DNA of 64,000 bases from positions 1,178,001-1,242,000 of the forward strand of contig NZ_JACNYL010000001.1 of assembly GCF_014692525.1 (NCBI RefSeq), given 5' to 3'. The notes under the pieces are model-generated. The model saw only the letters and a list, made by a program, of their open reading frames with translations, had not been told where the DNA came from and made no database searches. This document shows positions 9,016 through 19,100 of the stretch, piece by piece (the first letter of the stretch is position 1; each line of letters begins with the position of its first letter). The stretch comes from Sphingobacterium chuzhouense. GTDB lineage: Bacteria; Bacteroidota; Bacteroidia; Sphingobacteriales; Sphingobacteriaceae. Made by a program: the position numbers and the translations under genes.

Positions 9016-10268
9016 GGAGTAGGTGATTGAATATATCGATTTAAAGCCTCTAAATAGTAATAATCAGCATAGACCAATGGAACATCTATTTCGACTCCGT
9101 GTGGAATGCTTCCGACACTGTGTTTGAGCAGAAAACCTCCATTTGTTCCGTGTGATGCGAAATAGGCCGGATTGCTTAAGCTTTCTAAAATTTGAATCGC
9201 CGCAGTTCTATACTTTTTTTCATGTTGACCGGTGAATGTCGCCAGTTCGAATAACGCCGACGCCACTACGGCTGCTGCCGACGCGTCTCGGTAGTTGGTA
9301 CGGACATGATTTGCATTGGAACGTTTAGAGGGCGTATATCCGCGTTGGTACGCATTGAAATCCCAAAAAGTAATCTTATCTGCGGGTAAATTGGGATGAT
9401 CGATATAATAGTCCGCCATTTTACGGGCCGCTTCCAAAAATCGCGGATATTTCGTTTCCCTATAGGTCATTGTAAAACCGTATATCGCCCAAGCCTGTCC
9501 TCTTGCCCATGTTGAATTATCGGCGTATCCCTGTGCAGTTTCTTGCGTAAGCACCTGCCCATTTTTGGGATCATAACAAACCACATGAAAACAACTATAA
9601 TCTTTTCGTATCTGGTTTTTTAAGGTGTTTTCGGCATGACGGATAGCCATATCCCTATAACGAGTATCTCCGGTCACCTTAGATGCAAAAAATAACAGTT
9701 CCAGATTCATCATATTGTCAATAATGACCGGGAAAGTATATTTTTCTTTCCCCCTCCAAGAGCCGAAGGCATTCCACGATTTAATTACGCCGGTCTTTTC
9801 ACAAAAACGCGTACTTAACGAATGTGCAGCCTGTACCAGAATGTCCTTATATTTTTCATCTTTTGTCAGTCGATAAGCATTGCCGTAGCTACAATAAACC
9901 ATGAATCCCAAATCATGGTGCTCTTTAAAATCTTTAAGTCCTTGTAATTTTTCCGTCCATTTTATCGCTTCTTTGCGCAGGCTTTCATCCCGTGTACCTT
10001 CATACGCATACCATAGACTACCCGGAAAGAAACCGGACGTCCATTCATATTGATTCGTAAATACAACCTCTCCCTTATTATCTATCGTACGCGGGAAAAG
10101 TGAATCGATCTCGTTTGCTTTTGTTAATAATGTATTCAATTGTTGTTGTGCCTCATGAAAGCACGCTTCCAGTGAATCTAAGGGAGGAGCAGCTTGCGCT
10201 CCCGTCGATACGATTGACCTTAACACCAATAGAAAGAATAAACTACTTTTAATTCGGATTTTTTTCAC
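9012..10268 (-). CDS. GH88 unsaturated glucuronyl hydrolase (PUL1)
   Basis: The 418-residue protein has an N-terminal signal (ending GAQAAP) and the GH88 (alpha/alpha)6 barrel. The two catalytic Asp positions are visible in EHHDLGF (D119) and IIDNMMNLEL (D184), matching D88/D149 of the Bacillus GL1 enzyme in context. ADNSTWARGQAWAIYG and the late RDASAAA motif are also typical. The enzyme hydrates and releases the 4,5-unsaturated uronic acid that lyases leave at the non-reducing end. The ATGA overlap with the lyase gene ties the two steps together. A paralogue with the same motifs is encoded in PUL2 at 41047. Confidence 0.92.
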   Translation of the reverse strand: MKKIRIKSSLFFLLVLRSIVSTGAQAAPPLDSLEACFHEAQQQLNTLLTKANEIDSLFPRTIDNKGEVVFTNQYEWTSGFFPGSLWYAYEGTRDESLRKEAIKWTEKLQGLKDFKEHHDLGFMVYCSYGNAYRLTKDEKYKDILVQAAHSLSTRFCEKTGVIKSWNAFGSWRGKEKYTFPVIIDNMMNLELLFFASKVTGDTRYRDMAIRHAENTLKNQIRKDYSCFHVVCYDPKNGQVLTQETAQGYADNSTWARGQAWAIYGFTMTYRETKYPRFLEAARKMADYYIDHPNLPADKITFWDFNAYQRGYTPSKRSNANHVRTNYRDASAAAVVASALFELATFTGQHEKKYRTAAIQILESLSNPAYFASHGTNGGFLLKHSVGSIPHGVEIDVPLVYADYYYLEALNRYIQSPTP

Positions 10269-10274
10269 TGGATT

Positions 10275-11246
10275 TTATTCTATAATTTTAATTTCCATTT
10301 CTTTTACTACAATTTTCGTATTTGCATACGCGGAATTGGTTGCCACAAAACTTACTGTAAATGTGCCTGGGTTGTTGTATATAAATTGATAATTCCGTAG
10401 CCAGTCGTCGTTATAGGCTTTAATTCCCAGTCCTAAATCCGGAGAAATGGACGTCAGGGCAATCGGTGCGGTAATCGCCCAATCATCGCTCGCTAAATCA
10501 CTGTCATACCCTATCGAGATACGATCGTCACTTGCTGCATTTCTAAAATCCCATATTCGATTAGGTCTACTCCCTCCCGTTGCCAAATAAGGATCTTCAT
10601 CTTCTCTTGCATTGAAATCAAATGCTGTCCAACCCGCATTGCCCGTCCGCATAACGTCGTAAGTGATACCATCCGCGTCGTTGCCAACTCTAAAAGCCCT
10701 AACTTGATAACGTGGCCAATCTCTATTGGCTGGGCGGTCATACCTAAAGGCCACATACAGCGGATTGTTACCATAGCTTGAAAGATCTATCTTAGGCGAT
10801 AGTTGTGTTGTCTGTGTTAGGGGAATATCACATTGTTCGGTAATATCTTCCCAAGTTGCATTACGGATTCTTTCTGCATCCGTCGTCCGGTCTTTAGAGA
10901 ATCCCTCAAAGTCCGAGGACAACAATACGTGGAAGAATCCCGGAGGCATGTCACCATTTTCCATTTGCGTCTGGAATTGCAAAAACGGAATACCATCGAT
11001 TTTTGTTCGATCTCGATGTTCATACATCATCCCGGGTTCACCGGAGAAAAAAGTAACCATGTCCGCTGTTCCTTGTATATTGAACATGATACTGCTCCCT
11101 ACTTCAAATACGGGTATGCCATCTTCGACTTTCAGTGCATTCTCCGTGTCTATCTGTACATCGAACACGGGAATGTCCAACTCCTCATCTGTACAAGCCA
11201 TGCACGTAAGCAAAAGGAGAATACTATATTTATTAAATGTTTTCAT
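10275..11246 (-). CDS. DUF5017-like surface lipoprotein (SusE/F position), PUL1
   Basis: The protein has 323 residues from ATG 11246 (MKTFNKYSILLLLTCMAC), with a lipobox at Cys. The N-terminal module (SIMFNIQGTADMVTFFSGEPG) is a PKD/Ig-like strand pattern shared with the PUL2 protein at 42343 (TVIFEISGNPDQLTFYSGEEG). Both end in an Ig-like segment (PGTFTVSFVATN / PGTYKVTFVASN). I recognise this as the DUF5017 type that follows SusD genes. By position it should be a SusE/F-like surface glycan-binding lipoprotein. Binding is inferred, not shown. A start at 11273 is in frame but would precede the signal peptide. Confidence 0.75.
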   Translation of the reverse strand: MKTFNKYSILLLLTCMACTDEELDIPVFDVQIDTENALKVEDGIPVFEVGSSIMFNIQGTADMVTFFSGEPGMMYEHRDRTKIDGIPFLQFQTQMENGDMPPGFFHVLLSSDFEGFSKDRTTDAERIRNATWEDITEQCDIPLTQTTQLSPKIDLSSYGNNPLYVAFRYDRPANRDWPRYQVRAFRVGNDADGITYDVMRTGNAGWTAFDFNAREDEDPYLATGGSRPNRIWDFRNAASDDRISIGYDSDLASDDWAITAPIALTSISPDLGLGIKAYNDDWLRNYQFIYNNPGTFTVSFVATNSAYANTKIVVKEMEIKIIE

Positions 11247-11266
11247 GAAAGTTAACATATCATTGT

Positions 11267-12898
11267 TTACCAAAATCTGTTTTGCTTTATCTTATTATTT
11301 AAGTTCAATTCTTTTTGTGGGATGGGAAACAACTTATATTTTTCAGTCGTCTTGCTGGCGATGGCGGCCATCGTGGTGCGTTGTGATGCACTGGCGGTAC
11401 GTCCGTTTCCGGTATTTGCAGCTAAGAATGGTTCTGCTGCTGCTTCCTGCATGGCCGTTTCAAATATTCCCCATCGAATCAAATCATGTTTGCGAAGTCC
11501 TTCGAAGCATAACTCCCGGGCGCGTTCGTCCCGTACGATTTGACGAAAATCATCTTGGCCCCTAACGGCGATCTTGTCTGGGTCAGCTGCCAAACTATAC
11601 AGCTGGACACCTGCCCGTTGTCTTACCGCATTAATGGCATTTAGAGCTGTCTCGGTCGGGCCATTTATTTCGTTTTCTGCCTCAGCAATCATTAAGAGCA
11701 CGTCGGAATACCGTAAGATGGGGAAATTGGTCGCATTGAAATTCTTATCCTTGGGTTTTAACGTCTCTTCCTCACGTCTCCATTTCGCCGCACAACGATC
11801 GGCTATTGCCGTAAAAGTTGTCAGCTTTTCATTGTATTTGGTATTGTCTGTAACATTATACCGATGTGGTGCAATACTTCTATATTTTCTTTTATCCGTT
11901 TCATCAAATAAATCCCAAAGCTTAAGCCGAATTCGAATATATCCATAGGAATATCCCAAATCATCGGAATCATCATAACAAATAATACCGTTGGTTACGC
12001 CTATCCAACTATATTTATCATCTTTCCCCGGATCTGTCGCGGAATTTCCACTAAATTCTGCTTCCCACATACTCTCTCTATAATCCGTATCATATAAATC
12101 CTGGGAATGGTTCTTAAATATCTGGTCGTAGTCTGGATTCAGACTATGCATGCCGCTTTTTTCCACTTCTTGCGCCCAATAAAGGGATTTAGCATAGGCA
12201 CCGCCTATTTTAAAGGGTTCGCCTGCAAGTTTTAGATAAATACGAGCTAAAATACCCGCTGCGACAGTCTCGGTCACTCGACTGCTGTGTGCATACGTAG
12301 AAGCAGGCAATAGTTGACCAGCCTCGATAATCTGTTCTATCTCATCGACCGCCATCTCCATCACTTCCCTAGCGCTTGTTTGTTCGATATTAACGTCTGT
12401 TGCCGCTGCCGTCGGCTTCAAACGTACGGGTACATCACCCCACAGATCCGCCAAGAGATAATGGTAATATGCTCTTAAAAATCGGATTTCCCCTTCATAT
12501 CGGCTTTGCACAACAGGATCCAATACTGCTCGGTGTATGTTTTCCAACAATACGTTGGCACGTTCAATACCTTGATATAACTTATACCACATACCATTGA
12601 TTTGTGGTTGAGCTGAGGTATAATTCCAACTTGCTAACCGGTCTATAATATTAGCTTCTGATTGATTCCAATACCCCAGATCATCCATAGCGCCATCCAC
12701 GACCATGAAACGACCGTAGGTAAAATTGCTTCCTAATGTAACATAGACACCGGCCAAAGCACTCTTGATTTCCTCCTCATCTCTGTAGTAAGTATCTGGT
12801 GAAAGAAAATCTTGTGGTTGCGTTTCGAGAAACTTATCACATGAACTACAAATCAATATAAGATGTAGAAATATAATTATTGTACTAGTGTTTTTCAT
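11267..12898 (-). CDS. SusD/RagB-family outer-membrane lipoprotein, PUL1
   Basis: The 543-residue protein has a signal with lipobox ICSSC at the N-terminus. TPR-like helices of the SusD fold follow (EIRFLRAYYHYLLADLWGDV) and the C-terminal RagB/SusD region contains FPILRYSDVLLMIAEAENE, RQIVRDERARELCFEG and LFPIPQKELNLN. SusD proteins form the lid of the SusC channel and capture oligosaccharides. The gene follows SusC with a 6-bp gap and belongs to the same operon. Family assignment is certain; the ligand is inferred to be the uronic-acid glycan attacked by the downstream lyase. Confidence 0.95.
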   Translation of the reverse strand: MKNTSTIIIFLHLILICSSCDKFLETQPQDFLSPDTYYRDEEEIKSALAGVYVTLGSNFTYGRFMVVDGAMDDLGYWNQSEANIIDRLASWNYTSAQPQINGMWYKLYQGIERANVLLENIHRAVLDPVVQSRYEGEIRFLRAYYHYLLADLWGDVPVRLKPTAAATDVNIEQTSAREVMEMAVDEIEQIIEAGQLLPASTYAHSSRVTETVAAGILARIYLKLAGEPFKIGGAYAKSLYWAQEVEKSGMHSLNPDYDQIFKNHSQDLYDTDYRESMWEAEFSGNSATDPGKDDKYSWIGVTNGIICYDDSDDLGYSYGYIRIRLKLWDLFDETDKRKYRSIAPHRYNVTDNTKYNEKLTTFTAIADRCAAKWRREEETLKPKDKNFNATNFPILRYSDVLLMIAEAENEINGPTETALNAINAVRQRAGVQLYSLAADPDKIAVRGQDDFRQIVRDERARELCFEGLRKHDLIRWGIFETAMQEAAAEPFLAANTGNGRTASASQRTTMAAIASKTTEKYKLFPIPQKELNLNNKIKQNRFW

Positions 12899-12904
12899 AA
12901 GTCC

Positions 12905-15900
12905 TTATTTTAAGTTCATATTAATACCAAATGTGATCGTACGGGCTCTGGGATAGGCTGAATAGTCAAACCCTGGCGTCAAAGCTCCGGGTCTCGTAGA
13001 TACTTCCGGATCCATTCCCGTATAATTCGTCCACGTCCATAGGTTCTGTGCTGCCACATACATTTTTATACCGTTAACAAAGGAATTTCGGAATACGTTG
13101 GCAGGTATGTTATAACCCACAGACAAGGTTTTGAGTCGGATATACGAACCATCTTCTATGCCATAGGAGGAATAATAGCTTCCGGAACCCTCATTGACAC
13201 GTGGAATCTCACTCATCGGATTTTCCGGTGTCCATCTTTCACTATAGGACGCGAACATATTGGAGTTCGGCATATAATACCGATTGAACATATATGTATT
13301 GGCATTTAAAATATCATTTCCATAACTCCACTGGAAGAATATACTTAAATCGAAATTCCTGTAGGTAAATGTATTATTGAAGCCTCCTAAATGAGTTGGA
13401 AAGCCATTGCCAATAACCGTTCGATCGTTTCCGTCAATAACACCGTCTCCATTTAAATCTGCATATTTCATGTCTCCTGGTCGTACATTCGCTCTTGATC
13501 CCGGGTAGGCGATATTATCTTTCAGATAGTAATTGGCCCCAGTTTGCGTAAATTCCTCTGGTTTATATGTTCCTTCGTATACAAATCCGAACATTAAGCC
13601 TACAGGTTCTCCTATCCGTGCTATATAGGCAGGCTGACTATCCCGATTGTATTCCCACCAGACCGAAGTAGCTAACGTTTGCTGATTTTCGGTAAGTGAA
13701 ATGACTTTATTGCGATTGAATGAAATATTAAAACTAGAAGACCAGGTAAAACTTGGTTTTTTGATATTGATCGTGTTCAAGGTCAGCTCCAAGCCTCTAT
13801 TTTCCACTTCTCCGATATTCTTGAAAGAGGTGAGATAACCAGAGGATCCGGGTAATTGCGCTTCCAGTAAAAGATCTTTTGTTCGCTTATTGTACACTTC
13901 GGCAGTAAATCCTATCCGCGAATCGAACATATTTACATCCAGTCCAATATTACTCATATACGTACTTTCCCATTTTAATTCTGGATTTCCCATAACGGTC
14001 TTTGCTGTGCCAATGGTCAATTGATTGCCAAAATAATATCGATCTGTTCTATTCGCAGTTATTTGAGGAAGAGAAGCGTATTCCCCCACTCTATTATTTC
14101 CAGTAGCGCCCCAGCTTACCCGGATTTTCGCGTCGTTGATAAACCGAAGGTCTTTCATAAAACGCTCTTTACTAACGCGCCACATCAACGCTGCGGAAGG
14201 AAAATAACCCCAGCGGTTTTGCGGTGAAAATTTTGACGAGCCATCCCCTCGCATGGTGCCTGTAAAATAATACTTGCCATCATAGTTGTAATTAGCTCGT
14301 CCATAGAACGACATCAATGTCCATTCGTTACGATAAGAATTCATAGAATAAAAGTCACCTTGATCCATTCCGCTCATCCCTAAGGACTCGTACGGTATCT
14401 GTTGCATTCTGGTATTGGTATACAATATATTTTCGTTTTGCATCGAAAACCCCACCATCGCGTCATAGCTGTGCCTTCCTGTTTTCTGCTTGAAAGTCAG
14501 TGTGTTTTCAGTGAGCCAGTTAGACCGCTCTCCATACGTTTGTCCGGCATTTACACCCAGTGTCGTTGTCAATGGATTGCCACTTCTACTTTGAGAATTG
14601 TTGAAGATATCGTTTCGTGTGTCGTTTTTTGTATACCCTACAATACTTCGATACTTTAAGTTCTTCCAGATGGAGATATCGACATAGGCATTGCTCATAA
14701 AAAATCGATATATATTTTCGTTATGTTCGTTTTTTACAGCTATGATAGGATTTATCCGATAATTATCATTGGAATTGAGAATAGGATCGAATAAATCGTT
14801 TTCCAAATCAAAATCACTTGACCCTGTAACAGGACGATAGCCCCACGTATTTTGGATGAGATTGTAAGTACCGGTACCTTCGGAAAGAAAAGCTCCCATG
14901 TATCTGCTCCTATTGTAATTTACTTTTGCACCTACCTTAAGCCATTTGCGGATATCTTGATCAAGGGAAAAGCGTCCTTGTATACGGTCAAAGTCGGTAT
15001 GAATGACGACACCGTCCTGCCCAGTATAAGAAAAGGAAAGATCATATTTTGTGGCGCCTTGCCCAGCCATAATAGATAGACCGTGTTTCTGCATTAACGC
15101 ATTTCGAAACATATCATCTTGAAAGTCTTTCCCTGTTCCACGATAATCTTCCAATGTACGTCCATCAAAAAAGTAATATTTTTCCATCGTCTCCGGACCA
15201 AATACTTCACCTTGCAGCTTCACAAACTCATAGCCATCCATAAGTTCCATTTTCTTTAGGATGGATTGTGTACCAAAAAAGCCATCGTAAGTGATGCTAG
15301 CCTTATCTCCAGTCCCTTTCTTTGTTGTGACGATGACAACACCATTAGCTCCTCTGGCACCGTATATCGCTGTCGCTGACGCATCTTTCAAAACTTCGAT
15401 AGACTCGATATCCTTCGGATCTATGGCGTTACTAATCGATCCTTCAACCGGAAAACCATCAATTACATAAAGCGGATTATTGTTTTGTGTCAACGAATTA
15501 GCCCCACGGATAATAATGTCTGCTTCCGCACCTGGCCTCCCCTCGGAAGAGACAACATTCACACCTGCGACTCGTCCTGCCAGACTTTGATCAAACCCAA
15601 CGACAGGCGCTTTCTGCATTTCTTTGATATCGGCTTTGTCCACCGATCCCGTCAAGTCTCTTTTTGCTACGGTGCCATAGCCTATTACGACCACCTCGTC
15701 AATATTGACCAGGTCACGCTCTAGAACAATATTCAAAATAGACTGACTGGGGACGAGTACTTCTTTCTGTTTATATCCCACGGATGAAACGACCAATGTT
15801 CCTTCCTTTGACTGTCCGCTTAAATCCAACGAAAAGATGCCTTGGTTATCGGTAGTCGCCCGCAAGACGGCCCCTTTTAAAAGTAGTGTCGCCCCACTTA

Positions 15901-16036
15901 TGGGATCATTTTCCGTGTTTGAAACACGCCCCTTGAGTACTTGTGCCTGTATTTCTGAAGGGATTGCACAGAAACACAGTAAAGCACCCAAAAAAAATAA
16001 GCTTTTATAGCTTGATACATGATTAGTTACTTGCAT
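12905..16036 (-). CDS. SusC/RagA TonB-linked outer-membrane transporter, PUL1
   Basis: The 1043-residue protein has a signal peptide (to EIQAQ), a carboxypeptidase-regulatory-like beta-sandwich (about residues 33-105: LKGRVSNTENDPISGATLL), a TonB box region (VDEVVVIGYGTVAKRDLTGS-like), a plug (GRVAGVNVV ... NPLYVIDGFPV ... IYGARGANGVVIVTTKKG) and a 22-strand-type barrel that ends in FGINMNLK. It imports oligosaccharides with its SusD partner. Close similarity to the SusC of PUL2 is visible by eye throughout the C-terminus (GFPTHLGGFNNTF / GYPLHQGGFSNTF; QWSYGNDILNAN in both). The first gene of the PUL1 operon, it has candidate operator repeats 120-160 bp upstream. Confidence 0.96.
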   Translation of the reverse strand: MQVTNHVSSYKSLFFLGALLCFCAIPSEIQAQVLKGRVSNTENDPISGATLLLKGAVLRATTDNQGIFSLDLSGQSKEGTLVVSSVGYKQKEVLVPSQSILNIVLERDLVNIDEVVVIGYGTVAKRDLTGSVDKADIKEMQKAPVVGFDQSLAGRVAGVNVVSSEGRPGAEADIIIRGANSLTQNNNPLYVIDGFPVEGSISNAIDPKDIESIEVLKDASATAIYGARGANGVVIVTTKKGTGDKASITYDGFFGTQSILKKMELMDGYEFVKLQGEVFGPETMEKYYFFDGRTLEDYRGTGKDFQDDMFRNALMQKHGLSIMAGQGATKYDLSFSYTGQDGVVIHTDFDRIQGRFSLDQDIRKWLKVGAKVNYNRSRYMGAFLSEGTGTYNLIQNTWGYRPVTGSSDFDLENDLFDPILNSNDNYRINPIIAVKNEHNENIYRFFMSNAYVDISIWKNLKYRSIVGYTKNDTRNDIFNNSQSRSGNPLTTTLGVNAGQTYGERSNWLTENTLTFKQKTGRHSYDAMVGFSMQNENILYTNTRMQQIPYESLGMSGMDQGDFYSMNSYRNEWTLMSFYGRANYNYDGKYYFTGTMRGDGSSKFSPQNRWGYFPSAALMWRVSKERFMKDLRFINDAKIRVSWGATGNNRVGEYASLPQITANRTDRYYFGNQLTIGTAKTVMGNPELKWESTYMSNIGLDVNMFDSRIGFTAEVYNKRTKDLLLEAQLPGSSGYLTSFKNIGEVENRGLELTLNTINIKKPSFTWSSSFNISFNRNKVISLTENQQTLATSVWWEYNRDSQPAYIARIGEPVGLMFGFVYEGTYKPEEFTQTGANYYLKDNIAYPGSRANVRPGDMKYADLNGDGVIDGNDRTVIGNGFPTHLGGFNNTFTYRNFDLSIFFQWSYGNDILNANTYMFNRYYMPNSNMFASYSERWTPENPMSEIPRVNEGSGSYYSSYGIEDGSYIRLKTLSVGYNIPANVFRNSFVNGIKMYVAAQNLWTWTNYTGMDPEVSTRPGALTPGFDYSAYPRARTITFGINMNLK

Positions 16037-16118
16037 ACTTTCTCAAAATATTAAAGAATGTTATATAAGTTTATTTATGTTGGTATTAGCTCGACCAGGC
16101 AAGCAACTCGCTCGATTG

Positions 16119-16194
16119 GATACATACAAAAGTAGAGGTATGTATCTAATTCGTTTGGATAATATCGTCCAAAATAGGTGATAAAAACGTCCAA
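16119..16194 (-). promoter_or_regulatory. Candidate HTCS-controlled promoter of PUL1 susC (22-bp-spaced direct repeats)
   Basis: Two direct repeats read GATAATATCGTCCAA (16158-16172) and GATAAAAACGTCCAA (16180-16194) on the plus strand, 13 of 15 identical and exactly 22 bp apart. A minus-strand -7 box TACTTTTG lies at 16127-16134, with no good -33 TTG, as expected for an activator-dependent promoter. The -7 box falls in an inverted repeat (GATACATAC at 16119-16127, GTATGTATC at 16138-16146). A repeat pair two helical turns apart just upstream of -7 fits binding by an AraC-type dimer. The activator is inferred to be the HTCS encoded next door. Confidence 0.6.
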
Positions 16195-16199
16195 CAAAT

Positions 16200-19100
16200 C
16201 TATCTATGGTTCGTATGCGCGTGTTTTTTACGATATTCCTGTGGAGAACACCCAAACTGCTCTCGGAAGCATTTATTAAAATAGCGAGGGCTACTGAAAC
16301 CCATGGTATAGGCAACCTCTCCAATATTTAGCTCGGGAGAATGAAGGAGTAGAAATGCCGCCTTCTTTAGCCTAATGGTAGAAATAAATACATTGGGAGT
16401 TAAACCGGTAATTCCCTTCAATTTACTGAACAAGGAAGAACGACTAAGCCCTAGTTCCTGTGCCAGAATTCCAATATCCAGCTCCGATTCTAACCTACTT
16501 TCCACGATAGCGGTAGCCTTTTCTAAAAAGGCACGGTCAACCTCAGAAGTACCCACCAGTTCTTTGCTATCGGAATCGGGTTCTTTAAAAAATCGCTTTT
16601 TTAACAGGTTTCTGCTATTTATCAAGTTGTTGCATCGCTGGATTAGAAGCTCGCTGTGAAATGGCTTAACGACATAATCGTCTGCGCCTACCCGTAGCCC
16701 TTCTAATTGATGTTCTACCGCAGCCCGAGCTGTGAGCAGTATAATGGGGATGTGAGATGTGTCAAAATTATTTTTCAGCTTTGCACATAATTCTGTTCCC
16801 GAAAGGTTGGGCATCATGACATCACTGATAATTATATCGGGCTGTGCGACCGTAGCCTTTTCAAACCCTTGCAGTCCATCTGTGGCGACAATCACATTGA
16901 ACAAAGGCATAAGGATTTCGCGAACGAAAGCCAACAATTCTTCATTATCTTCTACAAGTAAAATAGTTGGACGTCCCGGCTTTTGTTCCGGGTCCGTTAT
17001 CCCTTCATGTTCGTCAATCCATTGTAAGTCCGCTCCTGAATACACCTCTTGTTCATAAATTTGGGATATAGCACTTTCTTCGGATATTACATTTGTTTTC
17101 TTCAGATTCACCTGGAACGTCGTCCCTATTCCTTCTTCAGATACGACCTCTATACGGCCACCATGCAATTCAACAATATTCTTCGTAATTGCCAGCCCGA
17201 TACCGGTACTTCCCACTGCATTCGGCTCAATTTGGTAAAAAGGCTGAAATAAATGTGCTAGCTTATCTGTCGGTATTCCCCTACCGGTATCACGAATGGT
17301 CAAGATAACATCATCGGTTAATTCCTCCAATGTAATTTTAATACGGCCTCCGCTCTGTGTTGCCTTAAACGCATTGGATAATAGATTATTGAGTACCTTA
17401 TTCATTTGCAATCTATCAAGCACGAGAAAGACTGGTTTGTCTTCCGGCAGCGATACCCGAAAATCAATTTTTTTATGCTGTGCCTTATTTTCAAATGCCA
17501 GGTATACCTCCTGGATTAGCTCCGTCATATTAACCGTTTCTAAAGAAAGCGAAAGCTGTCCTTCGTCCTGCTTTCTGAAATCCAATAGTTCATTTATCAA
17601 ACTCCCCAAATTCAGCGCATTGCGATATATTTTTTGAACCCTATTCTGCGTTTGTGTATGAATATTACCAGACTTCATCAATTGTTCTACTTGTCCGATA
17701 ATAAGTGATATCGGCGTACGGATTTCATGCGATACCGCGGTAAAGAAATCCAGTTTTGATTTTGCCAGTTCCTCCGTTCTTTCTTTTTCCTTTTTTTCGA
17801 AAGCCAGTGAGCTTTTTAGATATGCCCGGATTCTTATTTGTCTTAATAGCCAATACACTGCTCCTGCTATTAACAAGATATAAAACACGTAAGCGAATGT
17901 TGTTTTATATATAGCGGGATGTATCCTTATAGGGATGGTTCGTTCATCTAAAATCTCATTATCGTTGCCCAATGCTCTGAGATGGAATTTATAGTTGCCT
18001 GGGTTTAGATTTGTATAGTTCACCATATTTTCAGTACCTGGAGCGATCCAATCCTCATCAAATCCCTCCAACTTCCACATAAACCTTCGTTCGACAGATT
18101 GACTAAAGTTGATTGTAGTAAACGATAATCCGAAAGAGTGTTGGCTATGTTCTAAAGAAATATCTTTAAGCTCGTCCAACGGAACTTCCAATGGGCTACC
18201 CGGCATTCCGGACTCGACGACCTTATTGAAGAGATTAAAATTCAGAAATACAATTTTATCGGATGGTCTTGGCGTAATCATCTTCTCGGGATCGATTTGA
18301 ACAAACCCTTTCGTACCTCCAAAAAACAATAAGCCAGCATGATTTAGCACTTGAGATGCTTGCAGGAAGTTTAGATCTAATGCTAATAACTTCTTGGGAT
18401 AATTCTTCACTGCAAGTGTTTTCATATTCACCGAACTAATTCTATCTATTCCTGCAAGCCATAGATAATCTCCCTTTTTATCGGCTACGATGCTAAAAAT
18501 AATTTCCTGTCTGGTGGATTCATCGGTTAAGACGGAGATCGTTTCTTTTGTGTTTAAATCATATCGTACCAGTCCTCCTCCATATGTCGCCAGCCATAAT
18601 GCTTTGTCACTTTCTTGATAGATATCACAGATATACTTACTCCGAAGCTTTTTATTCAGTTCATGTTCCGCCACCTGCAATGACAACACATTTACTTCAA
18701 ATAGTCCAAATTCAGTGGCGGCTAGCAAATTGCCGCTTCGTGTTTTTATTAAGCTGTTCGTCTGATTAAGTGGAATAGGCGTAAATAAATCCGTTTTTCT
18801 ATCCAATCGGCTTGCTTCTCCTTTTTTACCGGCAAACCACATATTGCCCATAGTATCTTCCTCAATGCCATAAACAAAATCTGTCGATAAAGAGGTTTGG
18901 GTATTTGAGCTTCGAGAATAGCGCTTTATCAAGTTCCCTTGTTTATTAAATTGATAAACTCCCGCACCAAACGTACCGGCCCATATCATCCCCCGGCTGT
19001 CTTCGTACAAACTAAGTATATAAATCGATGGAAGTAGATGTTTGATCGCTTTGGTTCTCTCATTGCGATACGAAAGCCCGGCATTCGTACCTATCCAGAA

